Source: Cinclus cinclus
Taxonomy: Eukaryota > Chordata > Aves > Passeriformes > Cinclidae
Direction of reading: 5' to 3'
DNA length: 64,000 bases
Assembly: GCF_963662255.1 (NCBI RefSeq)
Contig: NW_026912129.1
Location: 558,001-622,000 of the forward strand
The notes beneath the pieces are model-generated. The model did not search any database, was not told the origin of the DNA, and worked only from the letters and a program-made list of their open reading frames with translations. Positions 22,060 to 34,760 of this stretch are shown here, piece by piece. Numbering within the stretch: the first letter of the stretch is position 1; each line of letters starts with the position of its first letter. The translations under genes were made by a program, and so were the position numbers.

Positions 22060-23880
22060 ACAATGCATCCCATGCCCTTTTAGGCCACTTGATGTCACAA
22101 TGAATCATTTGATTCTTGGCCTCCATGGTGGCATAATAGATCCTTGCTTCTATTGGTCCCCGTGCTGTAACAATCCATCCCTGGCCATTTTTTGCCCCCT
22201 GGTGTCACAATGGATCATTAGATTGGTAGCCTGCTTTGGGTCACAATGGTTCCTTGCTTCTCCTAGCCCCTGTGGTGTCACAATGCATCCCATGCACTTT
22301 TAGGCCACTTGGTGTTACAATGAATCATTTGAGTCTTGGCCTCTATTGTGTCATAATATTTCCATGTTTTTATTGTGCCCCATGCTTTCACAATTCATCC
22401 CTGGCCCTATTACAACCGCTGGTGTCACAATGGATCATTAGATTGTTAGCCTGCATTGGGTCACAATGGTTCCTTGCTTCTCTTAACCTCTGTGGTGTCA
22501 CAATGCATTCCAAGACCTTTTAGGCCACTTGGTCTTACAATGCACCATTTGATTCTTGGCCTCCATGGTGTCATAATGGTTCCTTGCTTCTATAGGTCCC
22601 CATGCTGTCAGAGTTCATCCGTGGTCCTTTTGCGCCCCCTGGTGTCAAAAGGGATTCTTGGATTGTTAGCCTGCCTTGGGTCACAATGGTTCCTTGCTTC
22701 TCTTAACCCCTGTGGTGTCACAATGCATCCCATGCCCTTTTAGGCCACTTGATATCACAATGAATCATTTGATTTTTGGCCTCCATGGTGGCATAATTGT
22801 ACCAGGATTTAATTGGGCCCCATGCTTTCACAATTCATCCCTGGCCCTTTTACGCCCTTTGGTGTCACAAGGGACCATTAGATTGTTAGCCTGCATTTGG
22901 TCACAATGGTTCCTTGCTTCTCTTAACCTCTGTGGTGTCACAATGCATTCCATGCCATTTTAGGCCACTTGATGTCACAATGAATCATTTGATTCTTGGC
23001 CTCCATGGTGGCATAATGGTTCCTTGTTTCTATTGGCCCCCATGCTGTCACAATTCATCCCTGGCCCTTTTACACCCCCTGGTATCAAATGGGATCCTGG
23101 GATTATTAGCCTCCATTGGGTCACAATGGATCCTTGCTTCTCTTAACCCCTGTGGTGTCACAATGCATCCCATGCCCTTTTAGGCCACTTGATGTCACAA
23201 TGAATCATTTGATTGTTGGCCTCCATGGTGGCATAATAGATCCTTGCTTCTATTGGTCCCCGTGCTGTAACAATCCATCCCTGGCCATTTTTTGCCCCCT
23301 GGTGTCACAATGGATCATTAGATTGTTAGCCTGCATTGGGTCGCAGTGGTTCCTTGCTTCTCTTAACCCCTGTGGTGTCACAATGCATTCCAAGACCTTT
23401 TAGGCCACTTGGTCTTACAATGCACCATTTGATTCTTGGCCTCCATGGTGTCATAATGGTTCCTTGCTTCTGTAGGTCCCCATGCTGTCAGAGTTCATCC
23501 GTGGTCCTTTTGCGCCCCCTGGTATCAAAAGGGATTCTTAGATTGTTAGCCTGCATTGGGTCACAATGGTTCCTTGCTTCTCTTAACCTCTGTGGTGTCA
23601 CAATGCATTCCATGCACTTTTAGGCCACTTGGTCTTACAATGAACCATTTGATTCTTGGCCTCCATGGTGTCATAATGGTTCCTTGTTTGTATTGGCCCC
23701 CATGCTGTCACAATTCATCCCTGGCCCTTTTACGCCCCCTGGTGTCAAATGGGATCCTGGGATTATTAGCCTCCATTGGGTCACAATGGATCCTTGCTTC
23801 TCTTAACCCCTGTGGTGTCACAATGCATCCCATGCCCTTTTAGGCCACTTGATGTCACAATGAATCATTTGATTCTTGGC
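22060..23880 (+). repeat. 3,520-bp offset duplication, copy 1
   Basis: The order is A-D-B-C-E-A-B-E-A*(start). It matches 25580-27400 at a 3,520-bp offset. Private markers are shared: GATTGGTAGCC, ATGCACTTTT, GGATTCTTGGATTG, GATTGTTGGCC, GGGTCGCAGTGG, CTTCTGTAGG and TTGTTTGTATTGG. Confidence 0.87.
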
Positions 23881-25579
23881 CTCCATGGTGACATAATAGA
23901 TCCTTGCTTCTATTGGTCCCCGTGCTGTAACAATTCATCCCTGGCCCTTTTTATACCCCCTGGTGCCACAAGGGATCATTAGATTGTTAGCCTGCATTGG
24001 GTCACAATGGTTCCTTGCTTCTCTTAACCCCTGTGGTGTCACAATGCATCCCATGCCCTTTTAGGCCACTTGATGTCACAATGAATCATTTGATTCTTGG
24101 CCTCCATTGTGGCATAATAGATCCTTGCTTCTATTGGTCCTCGAGCTGTAACAATCCATCCCTGGCCATTTTAGGCCCCCTGGTGTCACAATGGATCATT
24201 AGATTGTTAGCCTGCATTGGGTCACAATGGTTCCTTGCTTCTCTTAGCCCCTGTGGTGTCACAATGCATCCCATGCCCTTTTAGGCCACTTGGTGTTACA
24301 CTGAATCATTTGAGCCTTGGCCTCTATTGTGTCATAATATTTCCATGTTTTTATTGTGCCCCATGCTTTCACAATTCATCCCTGGCCCTATTACAACCCC
24401 TGGTGTCACAATGGATCATTAGATTGTTAGCCTGCATTGGGTCACAATGGATCCTTGCTTCTCACACCCTGTGGTGTCACAATGCAACCCATGCCCTTTT
24501 AGGCCACTTGATATTACAATGAATCATTTCATTTTTGGCCTCCATGGTGGCATAATTGTACCAGGATTTAATTGGGCCCCATGTTTTCACAATTCATCCC
24601 TGCCCCTTTTCGGCCCATAGGTGTCACAAGGGATCATTAGATTGTTAGCCTCCATTGGGTCACAAAGGATCCTTGCTTCTCTTAACCTCTGTGGTGTCAC
24701 AATGCATTCCATGCCCTTTTAGGCCACTTGGTCTTATAATGAACCATTTGATTCTTGGCCTCCATGGTGTCATAATGGTTCCTTGTTTCTATTGGGCCCC
24801 ATGCTGTCACAATTCATCCCTGGCCCTTTTACGCCCCCTGGTGTCAAATGGGATCCTGGGATTATTAGCCTCCATTGGGTCACAATGGATCCTTGCTTCT
24901 CTTAACCCCTGTGGTGTCACAATGCATCCCATGCCCTTTTAGGCCACTTGATGTCACAATGAATCATTTGATTCTTGGCCTCCATGGTGACATAATAGAT
25001 CCTTGCTTCTATTGGTCCCCGTGCTGTAACAATTCATCCCTGGCCCTTTTTATACCCCCTGGTGCCACAAGGGATCATTAGATTGTTAGCCTGCTTTGGG
25101 TCACAATGGTTCCTTGCTTCTCTTAACCCCTGTGGTGTCACAATGCATCCCATGCCCTTTTAGGCCACTTGGTGTTACAATGAATCATTTGATTCTTGGC
25201 CTCTATGGTGTCATAATATTTCCATGATTTTATTGTGCCCCATGCTTTCACATTTCATCCCTGGCCCTATTACAACCCCTGGTGCCACAAGGGATCATTA
25301 GATTATTAGCCTGCATTGGGTCACAATGGTTCCTTGCTTCTCTTAACCCCTGTGGTGTCACAATGCATCCCATGCCCTTTTAGGCCACTTGGTCTTATAA
25401 TGAACCATTTGATTCTTGGCCTCCATGGTGTCATAATGGTTCCTTGCTACTATAGGTCCCCATGCTGTCAGAGTTCATCAGTGGTCCTTTTGCGCCCCCT
25501 GGTGTCAAAAGGGAGTCTTAGATTGCTAGCCTGCATTGGGTCACAATGGTTCCTTGCTTCTCTTAACCCCTGTGGTGTC
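23881..25579 (+). repeat. Array segment between the two 3,520-bp offset copies
   Basis: The order is A*(end), A with TTGGTCCTCGAGC (23997), D, a 218-bp C with CTTCTCACACCC (24437), E, A*, D, B and the start of A at 25536. The 218-bp C shares its deletion with those at 1547 and 4627, linking this segment to the 3,080-bp repeat. Confidence 0.82.
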
Positions 25580-27400
25580 ACAATGCATCCCATGCCCTTT
25601 TAGGCCACTTGATATCACAATGAATCATTTGATTCTTGGCCTCCATGGTGGCATAATAGATCCTTGCTTCTATTGGTCCCCGTGCTGTAACAATCCATCC
25701 CTGGCCATTTTTTGCCCCCTGGTGTCACAATGGATCATTAGATTGGTAGCCTGCTTTGGGTCACAATGGTTCCTTGCTTCTCTTAGCCCCTGTGGTGTCA
25801 CAATGCATCCCATGCACTTTTAGGCCACTTGGTGTTACAATGAATCATTTGAGTCTTGGCCTCTATTGTGTCATAATATTTCCATGTTTTTATTGTGCCC
25901 CATGCTTTCACAATTCATCCCTGGCCCTATTACAACCGCTGGTGTCACAATGGATCATTAGATTGTTAGCCTGCATTGGGTCACAATGGTTCCTTGCTTC
26001 TCTTAACCTCTGTGGTGTCACAATGCATTCCAAGACCTTTTAGGCCACTTGGTCTTACAATGCACCATTTGATTCTTGGCCTCCATGGTGTCATAATGGT
26101 TCCTTGCTTCTATAGGTCCCCATGCTGTCAGAGTTCATCCGTGGTCCTTTTGCGCCCCCTGGTGTCAAAAGGGATTCTTGGATTGTTAGCCTGCCTTGGG
26201 TCACAATGGTTCCTTGCTTCTCTTAACCCCTGTGGTGTCACAATGCATCCCATGCCCTTTTAGGCCACTTGATATCACAATGAATCATTTGATTTTTGGC
26301 CTCCATGGTGGCATAATTGTACCAGGATTTAATTGGGCCCCATGCTTTCACAATTCATCCCTGGCCCTTTTACGCCCTTTGGTGTCACAAGGGACCATTA
26401 GATTGTTAGCCTGCATTTGGTCACAATGGTTCCTTGCTTCTCTTAACCTCTGTGGTGTCACAATGCATTCCATGCCATTTTAGGCCACTTGATGTCACAA
26501 TGAATCATTTGATTCTTGGCCTCCATGGTGGCATAATGGTTCCTTGTTTCTATTGGCCCCCATGCTGTCACAATTCATCCCTGGCCCTTTTACACCCCCT
26601 GGTATCAAATGGGATCCTGGGATTATTAGCCTCCATTGGGTCACAATGGATCCTTGCTTCTCTTAACCCCTGTGGTGTCACAATGCATCCCATGCCCTTT
26701 TAGGCCACTTGATGTCACAATGAATCATTTGATTGTTGGCCTCCATGGTGGCATAATAGATCCTTGCTTCTATTGGTCCCCGTGCTGTAACAATCCATCC
26801 CTGGCCATTTTTTGCCCCCTGGTGTCACAATGGATCATTAGATTGTTAGCCTGCATTGGGTCGCAGTGGTTCCTTGCTTCTCTTAACCCCTGTGGTGTCA
26901 CAATGCATTCCAAGACCTTTTAGGCCACTTGGTCTTACAATGCACCATTTGATTCTTGGCCTCAATGGTGTCATAATGGTTCCTTGCTTCTGTAGGTCCC
27001 CATGCTGTCAGAGTTCATCCGTGGTCCTTTTGCGCCCCCTGGTATCAAAAGGGATTCTTAGATTGTTAGCCTGCATTGGGTCACAATGGTTCCTTGCTTC
27101 TCTTAACCTCTGTGGTGTCACAATGCATTCCATGCACTTTTAGGCCACTTGGTCTTACAATGAACCATTTGATTCTTGGCCTCCATGGTGTCATAATGGT
27201 TCCTTGTTTGTATTGGCCCCCATGCTGTCACAATTCATCCCTGGCCCTTTTACGCCCCCTGGTGTCAAATGGGATCCTGGGATTATTAGCCTCCATTGGG
27301 TCACAATGGATCCTTGCTTCTCTTAACCCCTGTGGTGTCACAATGCATCCCATGCCCTTTTAGGCCACTTGATGTCACAATGAATCATTTGATTCTTGGC
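25580..27400 (+). repeat. 3,520-bp offset duplication, copy 2
   Basis: This matches 22060-23880 with the same private markers. At its right end, inside the monomer at 27296, similarity jumps from the A* monomer at 23776 to the A monomer at 23997 (shared CCATTGTGG and TCCTCGAGC). That implies loss of one 221-bp monomer in this copy. Confidence 0.87.
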
Positions 27401-28699
27401 CTCCATTGTGGCATAATAGATCCTTGCTTCTATTGGTCCTCGAGCTGTAACAATCCATCCCTGGCCATTTTAGGCCCCCTGGTGTCACAATGGATCATTA
27501 GATTGTTAGCCTGCATTGGGTCACAATGGTTCCTTGCTTCTCTTAACCCCTGTGGTGTCACAATGCATCCCATGCCCTTTTAGGCCACTTGGTGTTACAA
27601 TGAATCATTTGATTCTTGGCCTCTATGGTGTCATAATATTTCCATGATTTTATTGTGCCCCATGCTTTCACATTTCATCCCTGGCCCTATTACAACCCCT
27701 GGTGCCACAAGGGATCATTAGATTATTAGCCTGCATTGGGTCACAATGGTTCCTTGCTTCTCTTAACCCCTGTGGTGTCACAATGCATCCCATGCCCTTT
27801 TAGGCCACTTGATGTCACAATGAATCATTTGATTCTTGGCCTCCATGGTGGCATAATAGATCCTTGCTTCTATTGGTCCCCGTGCTGTAACAATCCATCC
27901 CTGGCCCTTTCTAAACCCCCTGGTGCCCCAAGGGATCATTAGATTGTTAGCCTGCATTGGGTCACAATGGTTCCTTGCTTCTCTTAACCCCTGTGGTGTC
28001 ACAATGCATCCCATGCCCTTTTAGGCCACTTGGTGTTACAATGAATCATTTGAGTCTTGGCCTCTATGGTGTCATAATATTTCCAGGATTTTATTGTGCC
28101 CCATGCTTTCACAATTCATCCCTGGCCCTATTGCAACCCCTGGTGTCACAATGGATCATTACATTGTTAGCCTGCATTGGGTCACAATGGTTCCTTGCTT
28201 CTCTTAACCCCTGTGGTGTCACAATGCATTCCAAGACCTTTTAGGCCACTTGGTCTTACAATGAACCATTTGATTCTTGGCCTCCATGGTGTCATAATGG
28301 TTCCTTGCTTCTATAGGTCCCCTTGCTGTCAGAGTTCATCCGTGGTCCTTTTGCGCCCCCTGGTGTCAAAAGGGATTCTTAGATTGCTAGCCTGCATTGG
28401 GTCACAATGGTTCCTTGCTTCTCTTAACCCCTGTGGTGTCACAATGCATCCCATGCCCTTTTAGGCCACTTGATATCACAATGAATCATTTGATTTTTGG
28501 CCTCCATGGTGGCATAATTGTACCAGGATTTAATTGGGCCCCATGCTTTCACAATTCATCTCTGGCCGTTTTATGCCCATTGGTGTCACAAGGGACCATT
28601 AGATTGTTAGCCTGCATTTGGTCACAATGGTTCCTTGCTTCTCTTAACCTCTGTGGTGTCACAATGCATTCCATGCCATTTTAGGCCACTTGATGTCAC
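27401..28699 (+). repeat. Array segment, mixed families
   Basis: The order is A(end)-D-A*-D-B-C-E(start). The A* monomer at 27736 is the first in the window with the CTTTCTAAACCCC tail. The D monomer at 27957 carries TTTCCAGGATT where other D monomers have CCATG. Confidence 0.85.
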
Positions 28700-31561
28700 A
28701 ATGAATCATTTGATTCTTGGCCTCCATGGTGTCATAATGGTTCCTTGTTTCTATTGGCCCCCATGCTGTCACAATTCATCCCTGGCCCTTTTACGCCCCC
28801 TGGTGTCAAATGGGATCCTGGGATTATTAGCCTCCATTGGGTCACAATGGATATTTGCTTCTCTTAACCCCTGTGGTGTCACAATGCATCCCATGCCCTT
28901 TTAGGCCACTTGATGTCACAATGAATCATTTGATTCTTGGCCTCCATGGTGACATAATAGATCCTTGCTTCTATTGGTCCCCGTGCTGTAACAATTCATC
29001 CCTGGCCCTTTTTATACCCCCTGGTGTCACAATGGATCATTAGATTGTTAGCCTGCATTGGGTCACAATGGTTCCTTGCTTCTCTTAACCCCTGTGGTGT
29101 CACAATGCATCCCATGCCCTTTTAGGCCACTTGATGTCACAATGAATCATTTGATTCTTGGCCTCCATGGTGGCATAATAGATCCTTGCTTCTATTGGTC
29201 CCCGTGCTGTAACAATCCATCCCTGGCCATTTTTTGCCCCCTGGTGTCACAATGGATCATTAGATTGTTAGCCTGCTTTGGGTCACAATGGTTCCTTGCT
29301 TCTCTTAGCCCCTGTGGTGTCACAATGCATCCCATGCCCTTTTAGGCCACTTGGTGTTACAATGAATCATTTGAGTCTTGGCCTCTATTGTGTCATAATA
29401 TTTCCATGTTTTTATTGTGCCCCATGCTTTCACAATTCATCCCTGGCCCTATTACAACCCCTGGTGTCACAATGGATCATTAGATTGTTAGCCTGCATTG
29501 GGTCACAATGGTTCCTTGCTTCTCTTAACCTCTGTGGTGTCACAATGCATTCCAAGACCTTTTAGGCCACTTGGTCTTACAATGAATCATTTGATTCTTG
29601 GCCTCCATGGTGTCATAATGGTTCCTTGTTTCTATTGGCCCCCATGCTGTCACAATTCATCCCTGGCCCTTTTACGCCCCCTGGTGTCAAATGGGATCCT
29701 GGGATTATTAGCCTCCATTGGGTCACAATGGATATTTGCTTCTCTTAACCCCTGTGGTGTCACAATGCATCCCATGCCCTTTTAGGCCACTTGATGTCAC
29801 AATGAATCATTTGATTCTTGGCCTCCATGGTGACATAATAGATCCTTGCTTCTATTGGTCCCCGTGCTGTAACAATTCATCCCTGGCCCTTTTTATACCC
29901 CCTGGTGCCACAAGGGATCATTAGATTGTTAGCCTGCATTGGGTCACAATGGTTCCTTACTTCTCTTAACCCCTGTGGTGTCACAATGCATCCCATGCCC
30001 TTTTAGGCCACTTGATGTCACAATGAATCATTTGATTCTTGGCCTCCATGGTGTCATAATGGTTCCTTGCTTCTATAGGTCCCCATGCTGTCAGAGTTCA
30101 TCCGTGGTCCTTTTGCACCCCCTGGTGTCAAAAGGGATTTTAGATTGTTAGCCTGCCTTGGGTCACAATGGTTCCTTGCTTCTCTTAACCCCTGTGGTGT
30201 CACAATGCATCCCATGCCCTTTTAGGCCACTTGATGTCACAATGAATCATTTGATTCTTGGCCTCCATGGTGACATAATAGATCCTTGCTTCTATTGGTC
30301 CCCGTGCTGTAGCAATCCATCCCTGGTCATTTTAGGCCCCCAGGTGTCTCAAGGGATCATTAGATTGTTAGCCTGCATTGGGTCACAATGGTTCCTTTCT
30401 TCTCTTAGCCTCTGTGGTGTCACAATGCATCCCATGCCCTTTTAGGCCACTTGGTGTTACAATGAATCATTTGATTCTTGGCCTCTATTGTGTCATAATA
30501 TTTCCATGTTTTTAGTGTGCCCCATGCTTTCACAATTCATCCCTGGCCCTATTACAACCCCTGGTGTCACAATGGATCATTAGATTGTTAGCCTGCATTG
30601 GGTCACAAGGGTTCCTTGCTTCTCTTAACCCCTGTGGTGTCACAATGCATCCCATGCCCTTTTAGGCCACTTGATATCACAATGAATCATTTGATTTTTG
30701 GCCTCCATGGTGGCATAATTGTACCAGGATTTAATTGGGCCCCATGCTGTAACAATTCATCTCTGGCCCTTTTAGGCCCATTGGTGTCACAAGGGACCAT
30801 TAGATTGTTAGCCTGCATTTGGTCACAATGGTTCCTTGCTTCTCTTAACCTCTGTGGTGTCACAATGCATTCCATGCCATTTTAGGCCACTTGATGTCAC
30901 AATGAATCATATGATTGTTGGCCTCCATGGTGTCATAATGGTTCCTTGTTTCTATTGGCCCCCATGCTGTCACAATTCATCCCTGGCCCTTTTACGCCCC
31001 CTGGTGTCAAATGGGATCCTGGGATTATTAGCCTCCATTGGGTCACAATGGATATTTGCTTCTCTTAACCCCTGTGGTGTCACAATGCATCCCATGCCCT
31101 TTTAGGCCACTTGATGTCACAATGAATCATTTGATTCTTGGCCTCCATGGTGACATAATAGATCCTTGCTTCTATTGGTCCCCGAGCTGTAACAATTCAT
31201 CCCTGGCCCTTTTTATACCCCCTGGTGCCACAAGGGATCATTAGATTGTTAGCCTGCTTTGGGTCACAATGGTTCCTTGCTTCTCTTAGCCCCTGTGGTG
31301 TCACAATGCATCCCATGCCCTTTTAGGCCACTTGGTGTTACAATGAATCATTTGAGTCTTGGCCTCTATTGTGTCATAATATTTCCATGTTTTTATTGTG
31401 CCCCATGCTTTCACAATTCATCCCTGGCCCTATTACAACCCCTGGTGTCACAATGGATCATTAGATTGTTAGCCTGCATTGGGTCACAATGGTTCCTTGC
31501 TTCTCTTAACCTCTGTGGTGTCACAATGCATTCCAAGACCTTTTAGGCCACTTGGTCTTAC
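28700..31561 (+). repeat. 2,862-bp offset duplication, copy 1
   Basis: The order is E-A*-A-D-E-A*-B'-A-D-C-E-A*-D-E(start). The part up to about 30560 matches 31562-33422 at a 2,862-bp offset (13 monomers, net +2 bp). A second relation at a 1,981-bp offset links D-E-A* at 29278-29938 with 31259-31919, so at least two exchanges shaped this stretch. Confidence 0.8.
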
Positions 31562-33422
31562 AATGAATCATTTGATTCTTGGCCTCCATGGTGTCATAAT
31601 GGTTCCTTGTTTCTATTGGCCCCCATGCTGTCAGAATTCATCCCTGGCCCTTTTACGCCCCCTGGTGTCAAATGGGATCCTGGGATTATTAGCCTCCATT
31701 GGGTCACAATGGATATTTGCTTCTCTTAACCCCTGTGGTGTCACAATGCATCCCATGCCCTTTTAGGCCACTTGATGTCACAATGAATCATTTGATTCTT
31801 GGCCTCCATGGTGACATAATAGATCCTTGCTTCTATTGGTCCCCGTGCTGTAACAATTCATCCCTGGCCCTTTTTATACCCCCTGGTGTCTCAAGGGATC
31901 ATTAGATTGTTAGCCTGCATTGGGTCACAATGGTTCCTTGCTTCTCTTAACCCCTGTGGTGTCACAATGCATCCCATGCCCTTTTAGGCCACTTGATGTC
32001 ACAATGAATCATTTGATTCTTGGCCTCCATGGTGGCATAATAGATCCTTGCTTCTATTGGTCCCCGTGCTGTAACAATCCATCCCTGGCCATTTTTTGCC
32101 CCCTGGTGTCACAATGGATCATTAGATTGTTAGCCTGCTTTGGGTCACAATGGTTCCTTGCTTCTCTTAGCCCCTGTGGTGTCACAATGCATCCCATGCC
32201 CTTTTAGGCCACTTGGTGTTACAATGAATCATTTGAGTCTTGGCCTCTATTGTGTCATAATATTTCCATGTTTTTATTGTGCCCCATGCTTTCACAATTC
32301 ATCCCTGGCCCTATTACAACCCCTCGTGTCACAATGGATCATTAGATTGTTAGCCTGCATTGGGTCACAATGGTTCCTTGCTTCTCTTAACCTCTGTGGT
32401 GTCACAATGCATTCCAAGACCTTTTAGGCCCCTTGATGTCACAATGAATCATTTGATTCTTGGCCTCCATGGTGTCATAATGGTTCCTTGTTTCTATTGG
32501 CCCCCATGCTGTCACAATTCATCCCTGGCCCTTTTACGCCCCCTGGTGTCAAATGGGATCCTGGGATTATTAGCCTCCATTGGGTCACAATGGATATTTG
32601 CTTCTCTTAACCCCTGTGGTGTCACAATGCATCCCATGCCCTTTTAGGCCACTTGATGTCACAATGAATCATTTGATTCTTGGCCTCCATGGTGACATAA
32701 TAGATCCTTGCTTCTATTGGTCCCCGTGCTGTAACAATTCATCCCTGGCCCTTTTTATACCCCCTGGTGCCACAAGGGATCATTAGATTGTTAGCCTGCA
32801 TTGGGTCACAATGGTTCCTTACTTCTCTTAACCTCTGTGGTGTCACAATGTATCCCATGCCCTTTTAGGCCACTTGATGTCACAATGAATCATTTGATTC
32901 TTGGCCTCCATGGTGTCATAATGGTTCCTTGCTTCTATAGGTCCCCATGCTGTCAGAGTTCATCCGTGGTCCTTTTGCACCCCCTGGTGTCAAAAGGGAT
33001 TTTAGATTGTTAGCCTGCATTGGGTCACAATGGTTCCTTGCTTCTCTTAACCCCTGTGGTGTCACAATGCATCCCATGCCCTTTTAGGCCACTTGATGTC
33101 ACAATGAATCATTTGATTCTTGGCCTCCATGGTGACATAATAGATCCTTGCTTCTATTGGTCCCCGTGCTGTAACAATCCATCCCTGGCCATTTTAGGCC
33201 CCCAGGTGTCTCAAGGGATCATTAGATTGTTAGCCTGCATTGGGTCACAATGGTTCCTTGCTTCTCTTAGCCCCTGTGGTGTCACAATGCATCCCATGCC
33301 CTTTTAGGCCACTTGGTGTTACAATGAATCATTGGAGTCTTGGCCTCTATTGCGTCATAATATTTCCATGTTTTTATTGTGCCCCATGCTTTCACAATTC
33401 ATCCCTGGCCCTATTACAACCC
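31562..33422 (+). repeat. 2,862-bp offset duplication, copy 2
   Basis: The order is E-A*-A-D-E-A*-B'-A-D. The B' monomer at 32801 has ATGTATCCC where its partner at 29939 has ATGCATCCC; both keep the unusual CCTTACTTC in subunit 1. The D monomers at 31259 and 32140 are nearly alike. Confidence 0.8.
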
Positions 33423-34760
33423 CTGGTGTCACAATGGATCATTAGATTGTTAGCCTGCATTGGGTCACAATGGTTCCTTGCTTCTCTTAACCTCTGTGGT
33501 GTCACAATGCATTCCAAGACCTTTTAGGCCACTTGGTGTTACAATGAATCATTTGATTCTTGGCCTCTATGGTGTCATAATATTTCCATGATTTTATTGT
33601 GCCCTATGCTTTCACATTTCATCCCTGGCCCTATTACAACCCCTGGTGCCACAAGGGATCATTAGATTATTAGCGTGCATTGGGTCACAATGGTTCCTTG
33701 CTTCTCTTAACCCCTGTGGTGTCACAATGCATCCCATGCCCTTTTAGGCCACTTGATGTCACAATGAATCATTTGATTCTTGGCCTCCATGGTGATATAA
33801 AAGATCCTTGCTTCTATTGGTCCTCATGCTGTAACAATTCATCCCTGGCCCATTTTATACACCCTGGTGCCACAAGGGATCATTAGATTGTTAGCCTGCA
33901 TTGGGTCACAATGGTTCCTTGCTTCTCTTAACCTCTGTGGTGTCACAATGCATCCCATGCCCTTTTAGGCCACTTGATGTCACAATGAATCATTTGATTC
34001 TTGGCCTCCATGGTGTCATAATGGTTCCTTGCTTCTATAGGTCCCCATGCTGTCAGAGTTCATCCGTGGTCCTTTTGCGCCCCCTGGTGTCAAAAGGGAT
34101 TCTTAGATTGTTAGCCTGCATTGGGTCACAATGGTTCCTTGCTTCTCTTAACCCCTGTGGTGTCACAATGCATCCCATGCCCTTTTAGTCCACTTGATAT
34201 CACAATGAATGCTTTCATTTTTGACCTCCATGGTGGCATAATTGTACCAGGTTTTAATTGGGCCCCATGCTTTCACAATTCATCCCTGGCCCTTTTAGGC
34301 CCATTGGTGTCACAAGGGACCATTAGATTGTTAGCCTGCATTGGGTCACAATGGTTCCTTGCTTCTCTTAACCCCTGTGGTGTCACAATGCATTCCATGC
34401 CCTTTTAGGCCACTTGGTCTTACAATGAACGATTTGATTCTTGGCCTCCATGGTGTCATAATGGTTCCTTGTTTCTATTGGCCCCCATGCTGTCACAATT
34501 CATCCCTGGCCCTTTTAGGCCCCCTGGTGTCAAATGGGATTCTTAGATTGTTAGCCTGCCTAGGGTCACAATGGTTCCTTGCTTCTCTTAACCCCTGTGG
34601 TGTCACAATGCATCCCATGCCCTTTTAGGCCACTTGATATCACAATGAATCATTTGATTTTTGGCCTCCATGGTGGCATAATTGTACCAGGATTTAATTC
34701 GGCCCCATGCTTTCACAATTCATCCCTGGCCCTTTTACGCCCTTTGGTGTCACAAGGGAC
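33423..34760 (+). repeat. Array segment upstream of the 8.8-kb duplication
   Basis: The order is D(end)-D-A*-B-C-E-C. The stretch 33041-33681 matches 52420-53060 at a 9,379-bp offset, sharing the variant GCCCTATGC. The C monomer at 34121 carries AATGCTTTC in place of AATCATTTC. Confidence 0.83.

Noticed and set aside
34681..34700. CENP-B box-like TTCG (AATTCGGCCCC at 34688, also at 40645 and 49454)
   Set aside because: The downstream CGGG part of the CENP-B box consensus is missing, and the TTCG is a rare point variant of AATTGGGCCCC in C monomers.
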